Shown one piece after another: positions 23,748 through 32,810 of a stretch of DNA of 64,000 bases. The stretch covers positions 1 to 64,000 of the forward strand of contig QCHF01000002.1 of assembly GCA_003279605.1 (NCBI GenBank). The letters are read 5' to 3'. Origin of the DNA: SAR86 cluster bacterium AG-390-O18. GTDB lineage: Bacteria; Pseudomonadota; Gammaproteobacteria; Magnimaribacterales; AG-339-G14. Within the stretch, counting starts at the first letter, position 1. Each line of letters begins with the position of its first letter. A model generated the notes under the pieces. The model saw nothing but the letters and a program-made list of their open reading frames with translations. It made no database searches and was not told the origin of the DNA. Made by a program: the position numbers and the translations under genes.

Positions 23748-24509
23748 ATGATCAAGGAAGAGAACCTTATTCTATCTATCGCCGGCCACGACCCTACAGG
23801 TGGAGCTGGAATTCAAGTTGACGCACAAATTGCAAATCATCACGGCAAGCATTGTCTCTCAATTCTTACTTGTGAGACTATTCAAAATTTAAAAAGTTTT
23901 GAAAAAATTATTCCTCTAGAAGAGAAATATATTCAAGAATCTTTTAACAATCTTTTAAAAAACTTTTCACTGAAGTATTTCAAGATTGGCTTGGTCCCAA
24001 ACATCAAAATAGCTCACAAATTAGGTAACTTAATTGCTTCAAACAAACCTAAAATTGTAGTTATTGATCCTATTTTGAAATCCGGTACTGGAAAAAAGCT
24101 TTTTCTAAAAAAAGATTTGGATTCACTAATACAAAAGCTCTATACGAAAGCAACTCTATTGACACCAAACATATACGAATTAAAAACGCTAACAAACAAA
24201 CAAAATATTTTTGATGGTATTTTATTTTTACACGATCAAGGCATTGAAAATGTTTATGTAACTGGAGAATTAAAAAAAGGAAAAATTACAAATCATCTCT
24301 TCTCAAAAGGCGAGTTAGTAAATATTGACGAAGTTCCTAAGAAGAAAACTACCATTCACGGAAGCGGGTGTGCTTTATCAACATCCATCCTATGCTTTTT
24401 AGTAAATAAAAAAAGTTTGAAGGATGCTTGTTCGAAATCACAAAACCTGATGAAAGTTTTAGTAAAAAATTCAAGAAATCATATTCATCAGAATATTCTT
24501 AAAATCTAA
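23748..24509 (+). CDS. thiD: hydroxymethylpyrimidine (phosphate) kinase
   Basis: ThiD phosphorylates HMP and HMP-P to the diphosphate for thiamine synthesis. The 253-residue ribokinase-fold protein opens with SIAGHDPTGGAGIQVDAQ, has VIDPILKSGTGKKL in the middle and the anion-hole motif HGSGCALST near 205. thiE follows after two bases. No thiC is present nearby and no TPP riboswitch fits in the 41-base gap upstream, so the pair may act in salvage of HMP and thiazole, though the rest of the genome is unseen. Confidence 0.92.
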   Translation: MIKEENLILSIAGHDPTGGAGIQVDAQIANHHGKHCLSILTCETIQNLKSFEKIIPLEEKYIQESFNNLLKNFSLKYFKIGLVPNIKIAHKLGNLIASNKPKIVVIDPILKSGTGKKLFLKKDLDSLIQKLYTKATLLTPNIYELKTLTNKQNIFDGILFLHDQGIENVYVTGELKKGKITNHLFSKGELVNIDEVPKKKTTIHGSGCALSTSILCFLVNKKSLKDACSKSQNLMKVLVKNSRNHIHQNILKI

Positions 24510-24511
24510 TA

Positions 24512-25135
24512 ATGATCCAAGGACTTTATGCAATTACCCCTTCTGGCTTGGAAGAAAACGATTTGCTTTCTAAAACCGAAGTCTTGCTCAAAGAAGGGAT
24601 TAAACTCATTCAGTACAGAGACAAATTTCTTGATAAAAAGACTTTTCAAGAAAAAGCTCATGCGCTATTGAAATTGACCAAAAAATATGGAGCCAAGTTA
24701 ATTATCAATGATCACGTTGAAATTTGCTTGGAAATAAGTGCCGATGGTTTTCACCTGGGTTTAGAAGATTACTCATCTGAAGGAAACGTAGAGCTCTTAA
24801 AAAAGAATAAAGAATTTATTTCAAAAAATTTGATATGCGGCTTATCTTGCAAATGGAATAAGGAGCTAGTGGTCAATCCTCCTGAAAATGAAATCAAATG
24901 GACTTATTTGGCAGTTGGGTCTTTTTATCCATCCAATACTAAGTCAACTATTTCGGAGACAAATAAGAACGTCAAAAGAAAATTCCTAAGCTATACTGAT
25001 AAGCCTCTCGTGGCTATTGGAGGTATCAATAAAATAAACATCAAGGAAGTAAAAAATTGCGGTTATTCTTGTTTTGCCCTAAGTGAAGCCCTCTATAAAA
25101 ATCCTGAACATGTTTTAGATGAGTATAAAAAGTAA
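24512..25135 (+). CDS. thiE: thiamine-phosphate synthase
   Basis: ThiE joins HMP diphosphate and thiazole phosphate to thiamine phosphate. The 207-residue TIM barrel has IQYRDKFLDKKTF for substrate binding, LIINDHVEICLEISADGFHLG, a GLSC segment, the FYPSNTKS phosphate loop and VAIGGINKIN. It follows thiD by two bases and its stop overlaps the next start by one base, so thiD-thiE-kinase form one operon. Confidence 0.93.
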   Translation: MIQGLYAITPSGLEENDLLSKTEVLLKEGIKLIQYRDKFLDKKTFQEKAHALLKLTKKYGAKLIINDHVEICLEISADGFHLGLEDYSSEGNVELLKKNKEFISKNLICGLSCKWNKELVVNPPENEIKWTYLAVGSFYPSNTKSTISETNKNVKRKFLSYTDKPLVAIGGINKINIKEVKNCGYSCFALSEALYKNPEHVLDEYKK

Positions 25136-26115
25136 TGAAAGTTATTGGTTTTGGCGCAGCACTAGTCGATAAACAATTTCTTATCAAAGATGAGATGCTT
25201 AATGATTTAGGCATAGAAAAAGGTTTAATGACTTTAAATTCTGAAGAGGAACAGAATGAGTTACTTACTTTTCTGCAAGACCAAAATTACAATCAAATTT
25301 CTTCATGTGGAGGGTCAGCAACAAATAGCATTTATGCAGCTGCAGCTTTGGGAACCACCTCTGGCTTCATTGGAAAAGTTGCGCAAGATGAAGATGGTGA
25401 AATCTATAACGCAGATTTGAAAGAAAATAACATTGAAATATCAAATTGCGTCACATCATCAGATGGCAAAACCGGTAACTGTATTGTTTTAATTACTCCC
25501 GATGCAGAAAGAACAATGAATACTTATCTTGGCGTTAGTTCTGAAACAAAATTCTCTGAAATAAATTTCGAGCAAGTTTCTGCAACAAATCTGCTCTTTA
25601 TGGAAGCTTATGTGGTTACTTCACCTGATACAAAAGATACCGCAAAGAAACTCATCAAAAGCTGTCACGAATCCAATATCAAAATAGCTTTGAGTCTTTC
25701 AGATCCTGGGATTGTTGCTGGCTTTAAAGACGAACTGAAATCTTGGATGGATAAGAAAATTGATTATTTATTTTGCAATCATGAAGAAGCAAAAACTTTT
25801 TGTGGTGCCGATAACTTAGAAGACTTAAGAAACTATGCAAAAACAATTTTTATCACTAAAGGAGTTAACCCAACTATTATTCTTGAGGAAAAACAAACCT
25901 ATGAGATACCTGCTTATGAAGCAAAAGCAGTTGACACCAATGGCGCTGGAGATATGTTTGCAGGTGGCGTAATTCACGGTTTGAGCGAAGGCTGGGAAAA
26001 TGCTGAATCGGTAAAATTTGGTAACTTTTTGGCTTCAAAAGGAGTTGCTGAAATTGGACCAAGACTTAAAAAAAATAAATACCTCGAAAATTTAAAGGAG
26101 TTCTCTAAAAAATAG
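25135..26115 (+). CDS. PfkB-family kinase, probably adenosine or sugar kinase
   Basis: A 326-residue ribokinase-superfamily protein. The first PfkB signature is seen as CGGSATNSIYAAAALG near 60, and the second, with the catalytic Asp and anion hole, as DTNGAGDMFAGGVIHG near 265. Proteins of this form are often called adenosine kinase in Gammaproteobacteria; the substrate cannot be read from sequence. The start overlaps the thiE stop by one base, but a thiamine role is not implied. Confidence 0.82.
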   Translation: MKVIGFGAALVDKQFLIKDEMLNDLGIEKGLMTLNSEEEQNELLTFLQDQNYNQISSCGGSATNSIYAAAALGTTSGFIGKVAQDEDGEIYNADLKENNIEISNCVTSSDGKTGNCIVLITPDAERTMNTYLGVSSETKFSEINFEQVSATNLLFMEAYVVTSPDTKDTAKKLIKSCHESNIKIALSLSDPGIVAGFKDELKSWMDKKIDYLFCNHEEAKTFCGADNLEDLRNYAKTIFITKGVNPTIILEEKQTYEIPAYEAKAVDTNGAGDMFAGGVIHGLSEGWENAESVKFGNFLASKGVAEIGPRLKKNKYLENLKEFSKK

Positions 26116-26169
26116 GAAAATTAACTGGATACTTTCATCTTCTTTTGATAAATTCTGCTCTTCTAAATT

Positions 26170-26778
26170 ATGGCTACTAAAAATTCCAAAAAACCAACCA
26201 AAGCAAAAAAGCCTGCAGCTAAAAAAGTTTCTAAGGTACAAAAAAAACCGACAAAGAAACTAGCTGCAAAGAAGACAGGCAAACCAGTAAAAAAAGCAGC
26301 AGTTACTAAAAAAACGCCAAAAAAAGCTGCAGCCAAAGTAAGTGTCTCCCCTACAGATTTTTCAGCTTTCTTGAAGAATTTCCAGCCTTATAGGTCAAAG
26401 AAATCAGAAAAATACATGAATAAAAATCAACAGAAGCATTTTCTGGGAATGCTTACCGCTTGGAAAGAAGCTCTCATAGAAGAACAAGAAAAAACTGAAC
26501 AGTTAATTCAACAAGATCAAAGTAATTTTCCAGATTCTTTGGATCGTGCTGCAAAAGAAGAAGAATTTATGCTGGAATTGAGAAAAAGAGAAAGAGAACG
26601 AAAACTTATAGGAAAGATTGACCTTTCTCTGAAAGATTTAGAAGATAATTTTTACGGTTACTGTGAATCCTGTGGTGTTGAAATTGGCATCAAAAGATTG
26701 GAAGCTAGGCCCACTGCAACCAAATGCATTGATTGCAAAACCGTTGACGAAATTAAAGAAAAACAACAGTTCGGTTAA
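26170..26778 (+). CDS. dksA: RNA polymerase-binding transcription factor DksA with basic N-terminal tail
   Basis: DksA enters the polymerase secondary channel and, with ppGpp, represses rRNA promoters and activates amino-acid genes. Of 202 residues, about 65-202 match DksA: a coiled-coil whose tip contains DSLDRAAKEEEFMLELR, then the zinc finger CESC...CIDC. Residues 1-60 are an added tail of Lys, Ala, Pro and Thr with KKPAAKK-like repeats, as in histone H1 tails; similar tails are known in some other DksA proteins. The folK start overlaps its stop by one base. The GC-rich discriminator at the rrn promoter is a plausible target. Confidence 0.92.
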   Translation: MATKNSKKPTKAKKPAAKKVSKVQKKPTKKLAAKKTGKPVKKAAVTKKTPKKAAAKVSVSPTDFSAFLKNFQPYRSKKSEKYMNKNQQKHFLGMLTAWKEALIEEQEKTEQLIQQDQSNFPDSLDRAAKEEEFMLELRKRERERKLIGKIDLSLKDLEDNFYGYCESCGVEIGIKRLEARPTATKCIDCKTVDEIKEKQQFG

Positions 26779-27218
26779 TGTCATCGCATCTTGCGTACTT
26801 GGTTTTAGGCTCTAACTTAGGAAATCGGTCAACAAATCTCGCAAAAGCCAAAATAGAAATAAGCGCCCTTTCTGAAACAAAAATTCTAAAAGAAAGTGAA
26901 GTCTATAAGTCTCCTGCTTATGGTCCAATCGAACAGCCATTTTTTTTCAATCTTGCTTTGGAAGTTGACACAAAATTCACTCCTTTCGAATTTCTTGAGC
27001 ATCTGCAAAAAATTGAAAAGAAACTCAAACGTAAAAAAGATTCACACATGAAACCTCGAACCATTGATATCGATATTGTATTTTTTGATGACGAAACAAT
27101 AGAAACGCCTCTTTTGAAAGTGCCACACTACGATTGGCAAAATCGGGACTTTTTCATAAACCCGCTGAAAGAAATAAATTGCCAAGCTCAAGAGTTTAAA
27201 AACTTTAGCTTTGACTAA
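26778..27218 (+). CDS. folK: 2-amino-4-hydroxy-6-hydroxymethyldihydropteridine pyrophosphokinase
   Basis: HPPK transfers pyrophosphate from ATP to the pterin in folate synthesis. The 146-residue protein has LVLGSNLGNRSTNL at the start, the SPAYGPIEQPFFFNLALEV segment and the signature KPRTIDIDIVFFDDE. It is slightly shorter than the usual 155-165. Coupled to dksA by a one-base overlap; dksA and folK are also near each other in Pseudomonas. Confidence 0.92.
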   Translation: MSSHLAYLVLGSNLGNRSTNLAKAKIEISALSETKILKESEVYKSPAYGPIEQPFFFNLALEVDTKFTPFEFLEHLQKIEKKLKRKKDSHMKPRTIDIDIVFFDDETIETPLLKVPHYDWQNRDFFINPLKEINCQAQEFKNFSFD

Positions 27219-27224
27219 AGTTTT
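27199..27224 (+). terminator. hairpin at the end of folK, probable terminator
   Basis: AAAACTTTAG (27199-27208) pairs with CTAAAGTTTT (27215-27224) around a six-base loop, a perfect ten-base stem. It includes the folK stop and ends in a short T run before acs. It could partly separate dksA-folK from acs. Confidence 0.45.
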
Positions 27225-27241
27225 CAAGATAGAATTATTTA

Positions 27242-29170
27242 ATGAAAACTTATTCGGTAAGCGAAGCAAAAAAGAAAAATTCTATAATCTCTGAAGAAGA
27301 TTTTAATACTGAATATCAAGAGTCAATAAATAATCCAGAGAGCTTCTGGCAAAACAAAGCTGAAGAAACGTTGGACTGGTTTTCTAATTGGAATGAAGTG
27401 GCTGCATCCGATTTGAAAGCAGGCAAAGTAGCCTGGTTCAAAACAGGAAAATTGAATGCCTGTTTCAATTGTGTTGATCGTCATCTAGAAACGCATGCAA
27501 ACAAAACTGCAATCATTTGGGAAAGCGATGATCCTAACGACAATAAAGAAATTTCCTTTCAAGAGCTGTACAAAAACGTTTGTAAGTTTTCCAATCTCTT
27601 AAAGTCCAGAAATATAAAAAAAGGCGATCGAGTTTGCATCTATATGCCGATGATTCCAGAGGCAGCTTATGCGATGTTGGCTTGTGCCAGAATTGGTGCA
27701 ATTCACTCAGTGGTCTTTGGAGGGTTTTCCATCGAATCCCTGAAAGATAGAATTTTGGACTCGGATTGCACGGCAGTCATAACCGCAAATGAAGGAGTCA
27801 GAGGAGGAAAACTTATCCCACTAAAAAACAATATGGATGAAGCTCTGAAGGACTGTCCTAATGTGCACAGCGTAATAGTCGTAAACCGAACGAAAAGCTC
27901 TCTGACCAAAGAAAATGAAGTGGATGTTGACTATTACCAGAACATTGAAAACTTTGAGGCAGATTGCCCTTGCGAAGAAATGGATGCCGAAGACCCGCTT
28001 TTCATTCTTTATACTTCAGGCTCAACTGGAAAACCCAAAGGAGTCCTCCATACCACCGGGGGATATTTGTTGGGTGCAGCCTTAAGCCACAAATACATTT
28101 TCAATTTAAAAGAAGACAGCATTTACTGGTGCACTGCAGACGTCGGCTGGGTTACAGGTCACACTTATATTGTCTATGGTCCTTTAGCAAATGCCTCAAC
28201 CACTTTGATGTTTGAGGGCATACCAACATTCCCCGATGTTTCTAGATTCTGGAATGTGATTGATAAACATCAAGTTAATATTTTCTACACCGCTCCTACT
28301 GCAATCAGAGCGCTTATGGCCCATGGCAATGAACCTTTGCAATCCTCTTCGAGAGATTCTTTGGAAGTATTGGGTACGGTCGGAGAGCCTATAAATCCAG
28401 AAGCCTGGGAGTGGTATTACCATGAGGTTGGCAAAGGCAAATGCCCAATAGTTGACACTTGGTGGCAAACTGAAACCGGCAGCATCATGATTTCTGGTTT
28501 GGCAGGATTTTCTGATCAAAAGCCTGGTTGTGCTGGTAAACCTTTCCTTGGAATCAATCCTGCGCTTGTGGATGAAGAAGGTAATGAAATCGAAGGACCA
28601 GGTAAAGGTAATTTGGTCATCAAAAATTCTTGGCCATCACAAATCAGAACAGTTTATGGAGACCATCAAAGATGTGTCGAAACCTACTATTCAACTTACA
28701 AAGGTTTTTATTTTACAGGAGATGGAGCTGAGCGAGATGCAGACGGTTTTTATAGAATCACAGGTAGAGTTGATGACGTCCTGAATGTCTCTGGACATCG
28801 CTTGGGTACGGCAGAGATAGAAAGTGCTTTGGTTTTACACGAAGCAGTCGCAGAAGCTGCGGTGGTTGGATTTGAACATGATATCAAAGGACAAGGAATT
28901 TATTGTTATGTGAACCTCATGAAAGATGCACATGCTTCGGATTCAATCCATCAAGAATTAATTGGACTCATCGTTAAAGAAATCGGTCCCATTGCAAAAC
29001 CGGATTCCATTCAGTTTTGTTACGATTTACCCAAAACCCGATCAGGAAAAATAATGCGAAGAATTTTGAGAAAAATTGCAGAAAACGAATTGGACAATTT
29101 GGGAGATACCACCACCCTTGCTGATCCTAGTATCGTAGACATCTTGATCAAAGAAAGATTAAATAAATAA
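27242..29170 (+). CDS. acs: acetyl-CoA synthetase
   Basis: Acs activates acetate to acetyl-CoA through acetyl-AMP. The 642-residue protein is full length. It has the adenylate-forming P-loop [13 protein letters not shown] near 256, WWQTETGS near 405, TGD...[19 protein letters not shown] and the C-terminal acetylation-site lysine in RSGKIMRR. It is followed directly by msrA with no gap. The base composition is a little richer in G and C than its neighbours, but nothing else suggests transfer. Confidence 0.96.
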   Translation: MKTYSVSEAKKKNSIISEEDFNTEYQESINNPESFWQNKAEETLDWFSNWNEVAASDLKAGKVAWFKTGKLNACFNCVDRHLETHANKTAIIWESDDPNDNKEISFQELYKNVCKFSNLLKSRNIKKGDRVCIYMPMIPEAAYAMLACARIGAIHSVVFGGFSIESLKDRILDSDCTAVITANEGVRGGKLIPLKNNMDEALKDCPNVHSVIVVNRTKSSLTKENEVDVDYYQNIENFEADCPCEEMDAEDPLFILYTSGSTGKPKGVLHTTGGYLLGAALSHKYIFNLKEDSIYWCTADVGWVTGHTYIVYGPLANASTTLMFEGIPTFPDVSRFWNVIDKHQVNIFYTAPTAIRALMAHGNEPLQSSSRDSLEVLGTVGEPINPEAWEWYYHEVGKGKCPIVDTWWQTETGSIMISGLAGFSDQKPGCAGKPFLGINPALVDEEGNEIEGPGKGNLVIKNSWPSQIRTVYGDHQRCVETYYSTYKGFYFTGDGAERDADGFYRITGRVDDVLNVSGHRLGTAEIESALVLHEAVAEAAVVGFEHDIKGQGIYCYVNLMKDAHASDSIHQELIGLIVKEIGPIAKPDSIQFCYDLPKTRSGKIMRRILRKIAENELDNLGDTTTLADPSIVDILIKERLNK

Positions 29171-29800
29171 ATGTTTGGATTCAAAAGATTAGAAATACCT
29201 ATTAAAGAAGATTGTCTGCCTGGTAGAACTCAGGCAATTTACAATCCAGAGAATCACTTCGTGACCGGTTCACCAATGTCTGAGTGTATGTCTCTAGATA
29301 GTCCCAGAATACTCTTTGGCATGGGCTGCTTTTGGGGAGCAGAAAAAATGTTTTGGGATTTGGATTGTGTCAAAGTTACTGGCGTTGGCTATGCCGCTGG
29401 ACACACACCGAATCCTACTTACGAAGAGGTTTGTTCTGGATTAACTGCCCACTCTGAAATTGTTTTTGTTACTTACAAAGATGCTTCTAATCTAGAAGAA
29501 TTGTTACAGGTTTTTTGGGAAGGACATGACCCTACCCAATTTATGCGTCAAGGTGGTGACGTGGGCACGCAATACCGCTCGGGAATTTATTTTTTTGATA
29601 AAGCTCAAGAAGAATTAGCTCTCAAAACCAAAGAAATTTATCAAGCAAAACTAGAAGCCAATGGCTTTGGTGAAATTGTCACGGAAATCTTACCAGTTTC
29701 AGAAGAATTCTATGCTGAGGATTATCATCAACAATACTTAGCAAAAAACCCTAACGGTTACTGTGGACACGGCGGTTGTGGAGTAAGGTTTAAAGATTAG
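29171..29800 (+). CDS. msrA: peptide methionine-S-sulfoxide reductase A
   Basis: MsrA repairs oxidised methionine (S-sulfoxide). The 209-residue protein has an E. coli-like N-terminal extension of about 48 residues, the catalytic Cys53 in GMGCFWGAE, and GHDPTQFMRQGGDVGTQYRS. Possible resolving cysteines lie in the tail YCGHGGCGVRFKD. The start follows the acs stop with no gap. The end overlaps the convergent metallo-hydrolase gene by four bases. Confidence 0.95.
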   Translation: MFGFKRLEIPIKEDCLPGRTQAIYNPENHFVTGSPMSECMSLDSPRILFGMGCFWGAEKMFWDLDCVKVTGVGYAAGHTPNPTYEEVCSGLTAHSEIVFVTYKDASNLEELLQVFWEGHDPTQFMRQGGDVGTQYRSGIYFFDKAQEELALKTKEIYQAKLEANGFGEIVTEILPVSEEFYAEDYHQQYLAKNPNGYCGHGGCGVRFKD

Positions 29801-30612
29801 CCTTTCCAGAGAAATTCATTACCTTTGCTAACAGCTTTGTCTTCTTCAATTAATTTATTTAAGTGAGCTAATAGCGAAGCTCGCGCAATGGCATGAAGCC
29901 TTTCATCGACATCATCGTAAACCTTTTCAACCAATTGGTCTAAGTTGGCTTTAGAAAATTCTGTTAAGGCATCGACTACTTTCTTTTCTCTAAACATTCT
30001 GTGACTGACTATCCAATCCACAACGCTTTTGGGATCTTTCATAAGATTTCCGTGCCCTGGTGCAATCAGGGAAATATCAAATTGTTTGAGTTTTTCCAGT
30101 GAATCAATGTATTGCTTCATATTGCCATCGGGCGGGCCTATGACCACTGTGGAGCCTTCCATAATATGATCGCCGGTAAATATCATCTTCTCTTCTTCTA
30201 AGAGGTAACAAAGGTGATTTGAAGCATGTCCTGGAGTATGAATGGCTTTTAAGGTGTACTCAATTTCTCTGATTTCGTCACCATCTTCTAACACTTTATT
30301 AGCTTTGAATGTTTTATCCTGAGTTTGTTTGTGAAGGGCATACATTCCCATAACCGGTGCTGCAGTTCTTTGGTGCAGTAACTTAGCTCCAGGAGAATGA
30401 TCTGGATGGGTGTGAGTTACTAGGATTTGCTTAATGTCATCGCCACAGGTTTTAGCAATATTTTCAATATGTTCTGGCATTGCAGGACCTGGATCAATCA
30501 CAGTGATTTCTTCTTTGCCCACTAAATAAGTATTCGTTCCAGGACCGGTAAAAACACTGGAATTACCTGCCGTGATTCTTCTGACTAATGGCGATAACTC
30601 AGTGATCGTCAT
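29797..30612 (-). CDS. metallo-beta-lactamase fold hydrolase (LACTB2-like)
   Basis: A zinc hydrolase of about 271 residues with HTHPDHSPGAK (HxHxDH), a later GHASNHLC and GDHIMEGS, and a winged-helix-like C-terminus, resembling LACTB2-type proteins. The substrate is unknown. The longest frame would start at 30651, overlapping the upstream NUDIX gene by 53 bases; I prefer ATG at 30612, which has AGGAG nine bases upstream and leaves a 14-base overlap. NUDIX plus this hydrolase recur together or fused in other Proteobacteria, which suggests a shared nucleotide- or CoA-ester-related role (inference). Confidence 0.82.
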   Translation of the reverse strand: MTITELSPLVRRITAGNSSVFTGPGTNTYLVGKEEITVIDPGPAMPEHIENIAKTCGDDIKQILVTHTHPDHSPGAKLLHQRTAAPVMGMYALHKQTQDKTFKANKVLEDGDEIREIEYTLKAIHTPGHASNHLCYLLEEEKMIFTGDHIMEGSTVVIGPPDGNMKQYIDSLEKLKQFDISLIAPGHGNLMKDPKSVVDWIVSHRMFREKKVVDALTEFSKANLDQLVEKVYDDVDERLHAIARASLLAHLNKLIEEDKAVSKGNEFLWKG

Positions 30613-31468
30613 AACCTTCATCTCCTGGCATGAGTAAAACCATTTTTCCATCTTGCATGAAAATTTTTGGCTCCACAGTCACGATATTGTTTTGGTCTTC
30701 CACTTTATTCTTTAAAAGTGTTTCAGTGTCGGTGAAACCTCTAATGGATTCTAAATTTTTAATGGTTGGGAAAATTATTGGAAACTCGCCCTTTTCTCCC
30801 TGAGCAAGAGCATCTTCGGGTTTGATCCAAATACTTTTTACACCTTCGCTGCCATCGTGCTTGGCAGTTTGACCTTCTGGAAATAGCGCAATGAAAAAAT
30901 GCGTGCTGTATCTTTTGGCTTCGGATTTTGGCGTAACCCAATGAGAAATGTAAGCCAAGCGATCAACAGCAAGTTGTAAGTCCAACTTTTGGCACAATTC
31001 CAATAAAACTGGCTCCCCTTTATTTAATTTATCTCGATACTCTTTAAGAATTTCTTTTTCACTTTCGTTTGAAGAACCAAAGACTTCGCCATTGCTTCTA
31101 TAGGCTAGCAAGACGCCACATTCCTCAAAACATTCTCTAATGCAAGCAATCCAATAGTTGAGTCCACCTGATTTAACGCCTAATAATTGGGATGCAACTT
31201 CGTCGGTCAAACCGCGACAGTAACTGTTGATGTCGTCTTTTAAATCGTATTCATCGAGCTTCCCTCCAGGAAATACCCAGGCACCACCAAAATTTGTTTT
31301 GATTGATCTTTGAATCATAAATACTTCTACTGCTTCTTCGATGGTTCTAACCAGCAACACCGTAGCCGCAGGTTTAGGTTCCGATGGCGGTAAAGAAGGA
31401 TCAGCTTGATGAATGTTGATCTTGGGATTTCTCTCAACTTTGATATCTTTAGAATCTTTTTCTGACAT
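30599..31468 (-). CDS. NUDIX hydrolase
   Basis: A 289-residue protein with a split Nudix box: the glycine part GGAWVFPGGKLDEYD near 78-92, then an insertion of about 30 residues, and the helix RECFEECGVLLAY near 125. The inserted, long form resembles NUDT19-type CoA diphosphatases rather than short MutT proteins; the real substrate is unknown. It overlaps the downstream MBL hydrolase gene and shares its transcript. Divergent from the NAD(P)HX dehydratase gene with about 20-58 bases between starts. Confidence 0.82.
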   Translation of the reverse strand: MSEKDSKDIKVERNPKINIHQADPSLPPSEPKPAATVLLVRTIEEAVEVFMIQRSIKTNFGGAWVFPGGKLDEYDLKDDINSYCRGLTDEVASQLLGVKSGGLNYWIACIRECFEECGVLLAYRSNGEVFGSSNESEKEILKEYRDKLNKGEPVLLELCQKLDLQLAVDRLAYISHWVTPKSEAKRYSTHFFIALFPEGQTAKHDGSEGVKSIWIKPEDALAQGEKGEFPIIFPTIKNLESIRGFTDTETLLKNKVEDQNNIVTVEPKIFMQDGKMVLLMPGDEGYDDH

Positions 31469-31488
31469 ATAAATTTTAGATTTTAGGA

Positions 31489-32364
31489 TTGTTTGTACAT
31501 AATATATTTAATAAATTTTTATACAAATTGAAAATCAAAGAATTTAAGTCTAAGAATATCGAAAAAAAGCTAATCAGAAATCCCAATTCTAATAAAGGGG
31601 ACTACGGTCATGTTTTAGTCGTTGCAGGAAATCTCGGTTTTGGTGGCGCTGCCCTTCTTGCCTCAAGAGGAGTTCTTGCAAGTGGTGCAGGTTTGGCAAC
31701 CTTAGCTACAAGAAAAGATCATCTATCATCAGCTTTGGCATATTGTCCGGAAGTTATGACGAAAACTGTAGAAAGCATCTCTGACTTGGAGAGTCACTTG
31801 CCTGATAAAACACTCATTTGTATTGGTCCAGGATTGGGTAGAAATTATTGGGCTGATCAGATGTTATATAAAGCGACAAACTTTGCAGCAAAAGAAAATC
31901 TACCGATTTTGATTGATGCTGACGGATTGAATATCCTCTCTGAAAATAGACTAAAAATTAAGTTACCAAAAAAATTAATCCTTACGCCTCATCCAGGAGA
32001 GGCAGCACGATTGCTTAAGACAAAAGTCTCGACCATTCAAAAAAATAGACCACAAGCATTAGCTAAGCTTTGCGACAAATACAATGCAACGGTCATTCTG
32101 AAAGGCCATGAAACATTGATTGGTAACAAAAGAACTTCATTTGTTTGTAAAAAAGGCAATGCAGGTATGGCCGTAGGCGGAATGGGTGATGTTCTTTCTG
32201 GACTGGTTTCTGGATTACTTGCTCAAGGATTATCGTCCATAGATGCCGCTTGCTTGGGAGTGGATATGCATGCAAGCGCAGCAGATAGTTATATTGAAAA
32301 GCATGATATGAAATCATTGATGCCTTCTGATTTATTTAACTTTATGAAAATGAAGGATGAATAA
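31489..32364 (+). CDS. nnrD: ADP-dependent NAD(P)HX dehydratase, stand-alone domain
   Basis: Repairs hydrated NAD(P)H. The protein matches only the C-terminal half of E. coli YjeF/Nnr: GDYGHVLVVAGNLGFGGAALLASRGVLASGAGL, CIGPGLGRN, ILTPHPGEAARLL and the ribokinase-like GGMGDVLSGLVSGLL. The N-terminal epimerase domain is absent; only about 35 residues of basic sequence precede the dehydratase. The frame opens at TTG 31489, just 20 bases from the divergent NUDIX start; TTG at 31527 is an alternative, and neither has a clear ribosome site. Overlaps tsaE by eight bases, a widespread nnr-tsaE arrangement. Confidence 0.85.
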   Translation: MFVHNIFNKFLYKLKIKEFKSKNIEKKLIRNPNSNKGDYGHVLVVAGNLGFGGAALLASRGVLASGAGLATLATRKDHLSSALAYCPEVMTKTVESISDLESHLPDKTLICIGPGLGRNYWADQMLYKATNFAAKENLPILIDADGLNILSENRLKIKLPKKLILTPHPGEAARLLKTKVSTIQKNRPQALAKLCDKYNATVILKGHETLIGNKRTSFVCKKGNAGMAVGGMGDVLSGLVSGLLAQGLSSIDAACLGVDMHASAADSYIEKHDMKSLMPSDLFNFMKMKDE

Positions 32365-32809
32365 AGAACTTGTCTTATCAAGCCTAGATGAAACAAAACA
32401 GCTTGCAGCAAAAATCGCTTCTTTTCTAAGTGAAGAAAATAATTTCCCGATTTCTATTCATCTTTCCGGAGACTTAGGTACGGGAAAAACCACTTTGGTT
32501 AAAGAGGTTTTAAATTGTCTGGGTATAGAAAATTTCATCAATAGTCCAACCTTTACTTTGATTGAACCTTATGAAATCAATGATTTGAAAATCTTCCACA
32601 TCGATTTATACCGTGTAGAAAAAATAACCGAGCTTAGCGCAATCGGTTTAGAAGAATATCTGCAAGAAGCGAATTCCATCAACTTTATTGAATGGCCGGA
32701 AAAAGGATCTGGTTTTTTAAAAGATCCTGATATTGCCATTTCGTTAGATCACCATGGTGAAACTACAAGAAAATGTAAAGTTCAAACTTCTTTAGACTTA
32801 AGTCTCTAA
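32357..32809 (+). CDS. tsaE: tRNA threonylcarbamoyladenosine biosynthesis ATPase
   Basis: TsaE is the ATPase of the TsaBDE complex that makes t6A37 in ANN-decoding tRNAs. The 150-residue protein has the Walker A loop SGDLGTGKTTLVKEVL, NSPTFTLIEPYE, HIDLYRVE and FIEWPEKG. It overlaps nnrD by eight bases. Its end is one base from the convergent priA. Confidence 0.93.
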   Translation: MNKELVLSSLDETKQLAAKIASFLSEENNFPISIHLSGDLGTGKTTLVKEVLNCLGIENFINSPTFTLIEPYEINDLKIFHIDLYRVEKITELSAIGLEEYLQEANSINFIEWPEKGSGFLKDPDIAISLDHHGETTRKCKVQTSLDLSL

Positions 32810-32810
32810 G

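Noticed and set aside
27242..29170. Horizontal transfer of acs because of its somewhat higher GC
   Set aside because: The difference is slight, the gene sits in normal context, and highly expressed genes often differ in codon use.
30613..30651. Longer N-terminus of the metallo-hydrolase
   Set aside because: It overlaps the NUDIX gene by 53 bases, whereas ATG 30612 has AGGAG at the right distance.
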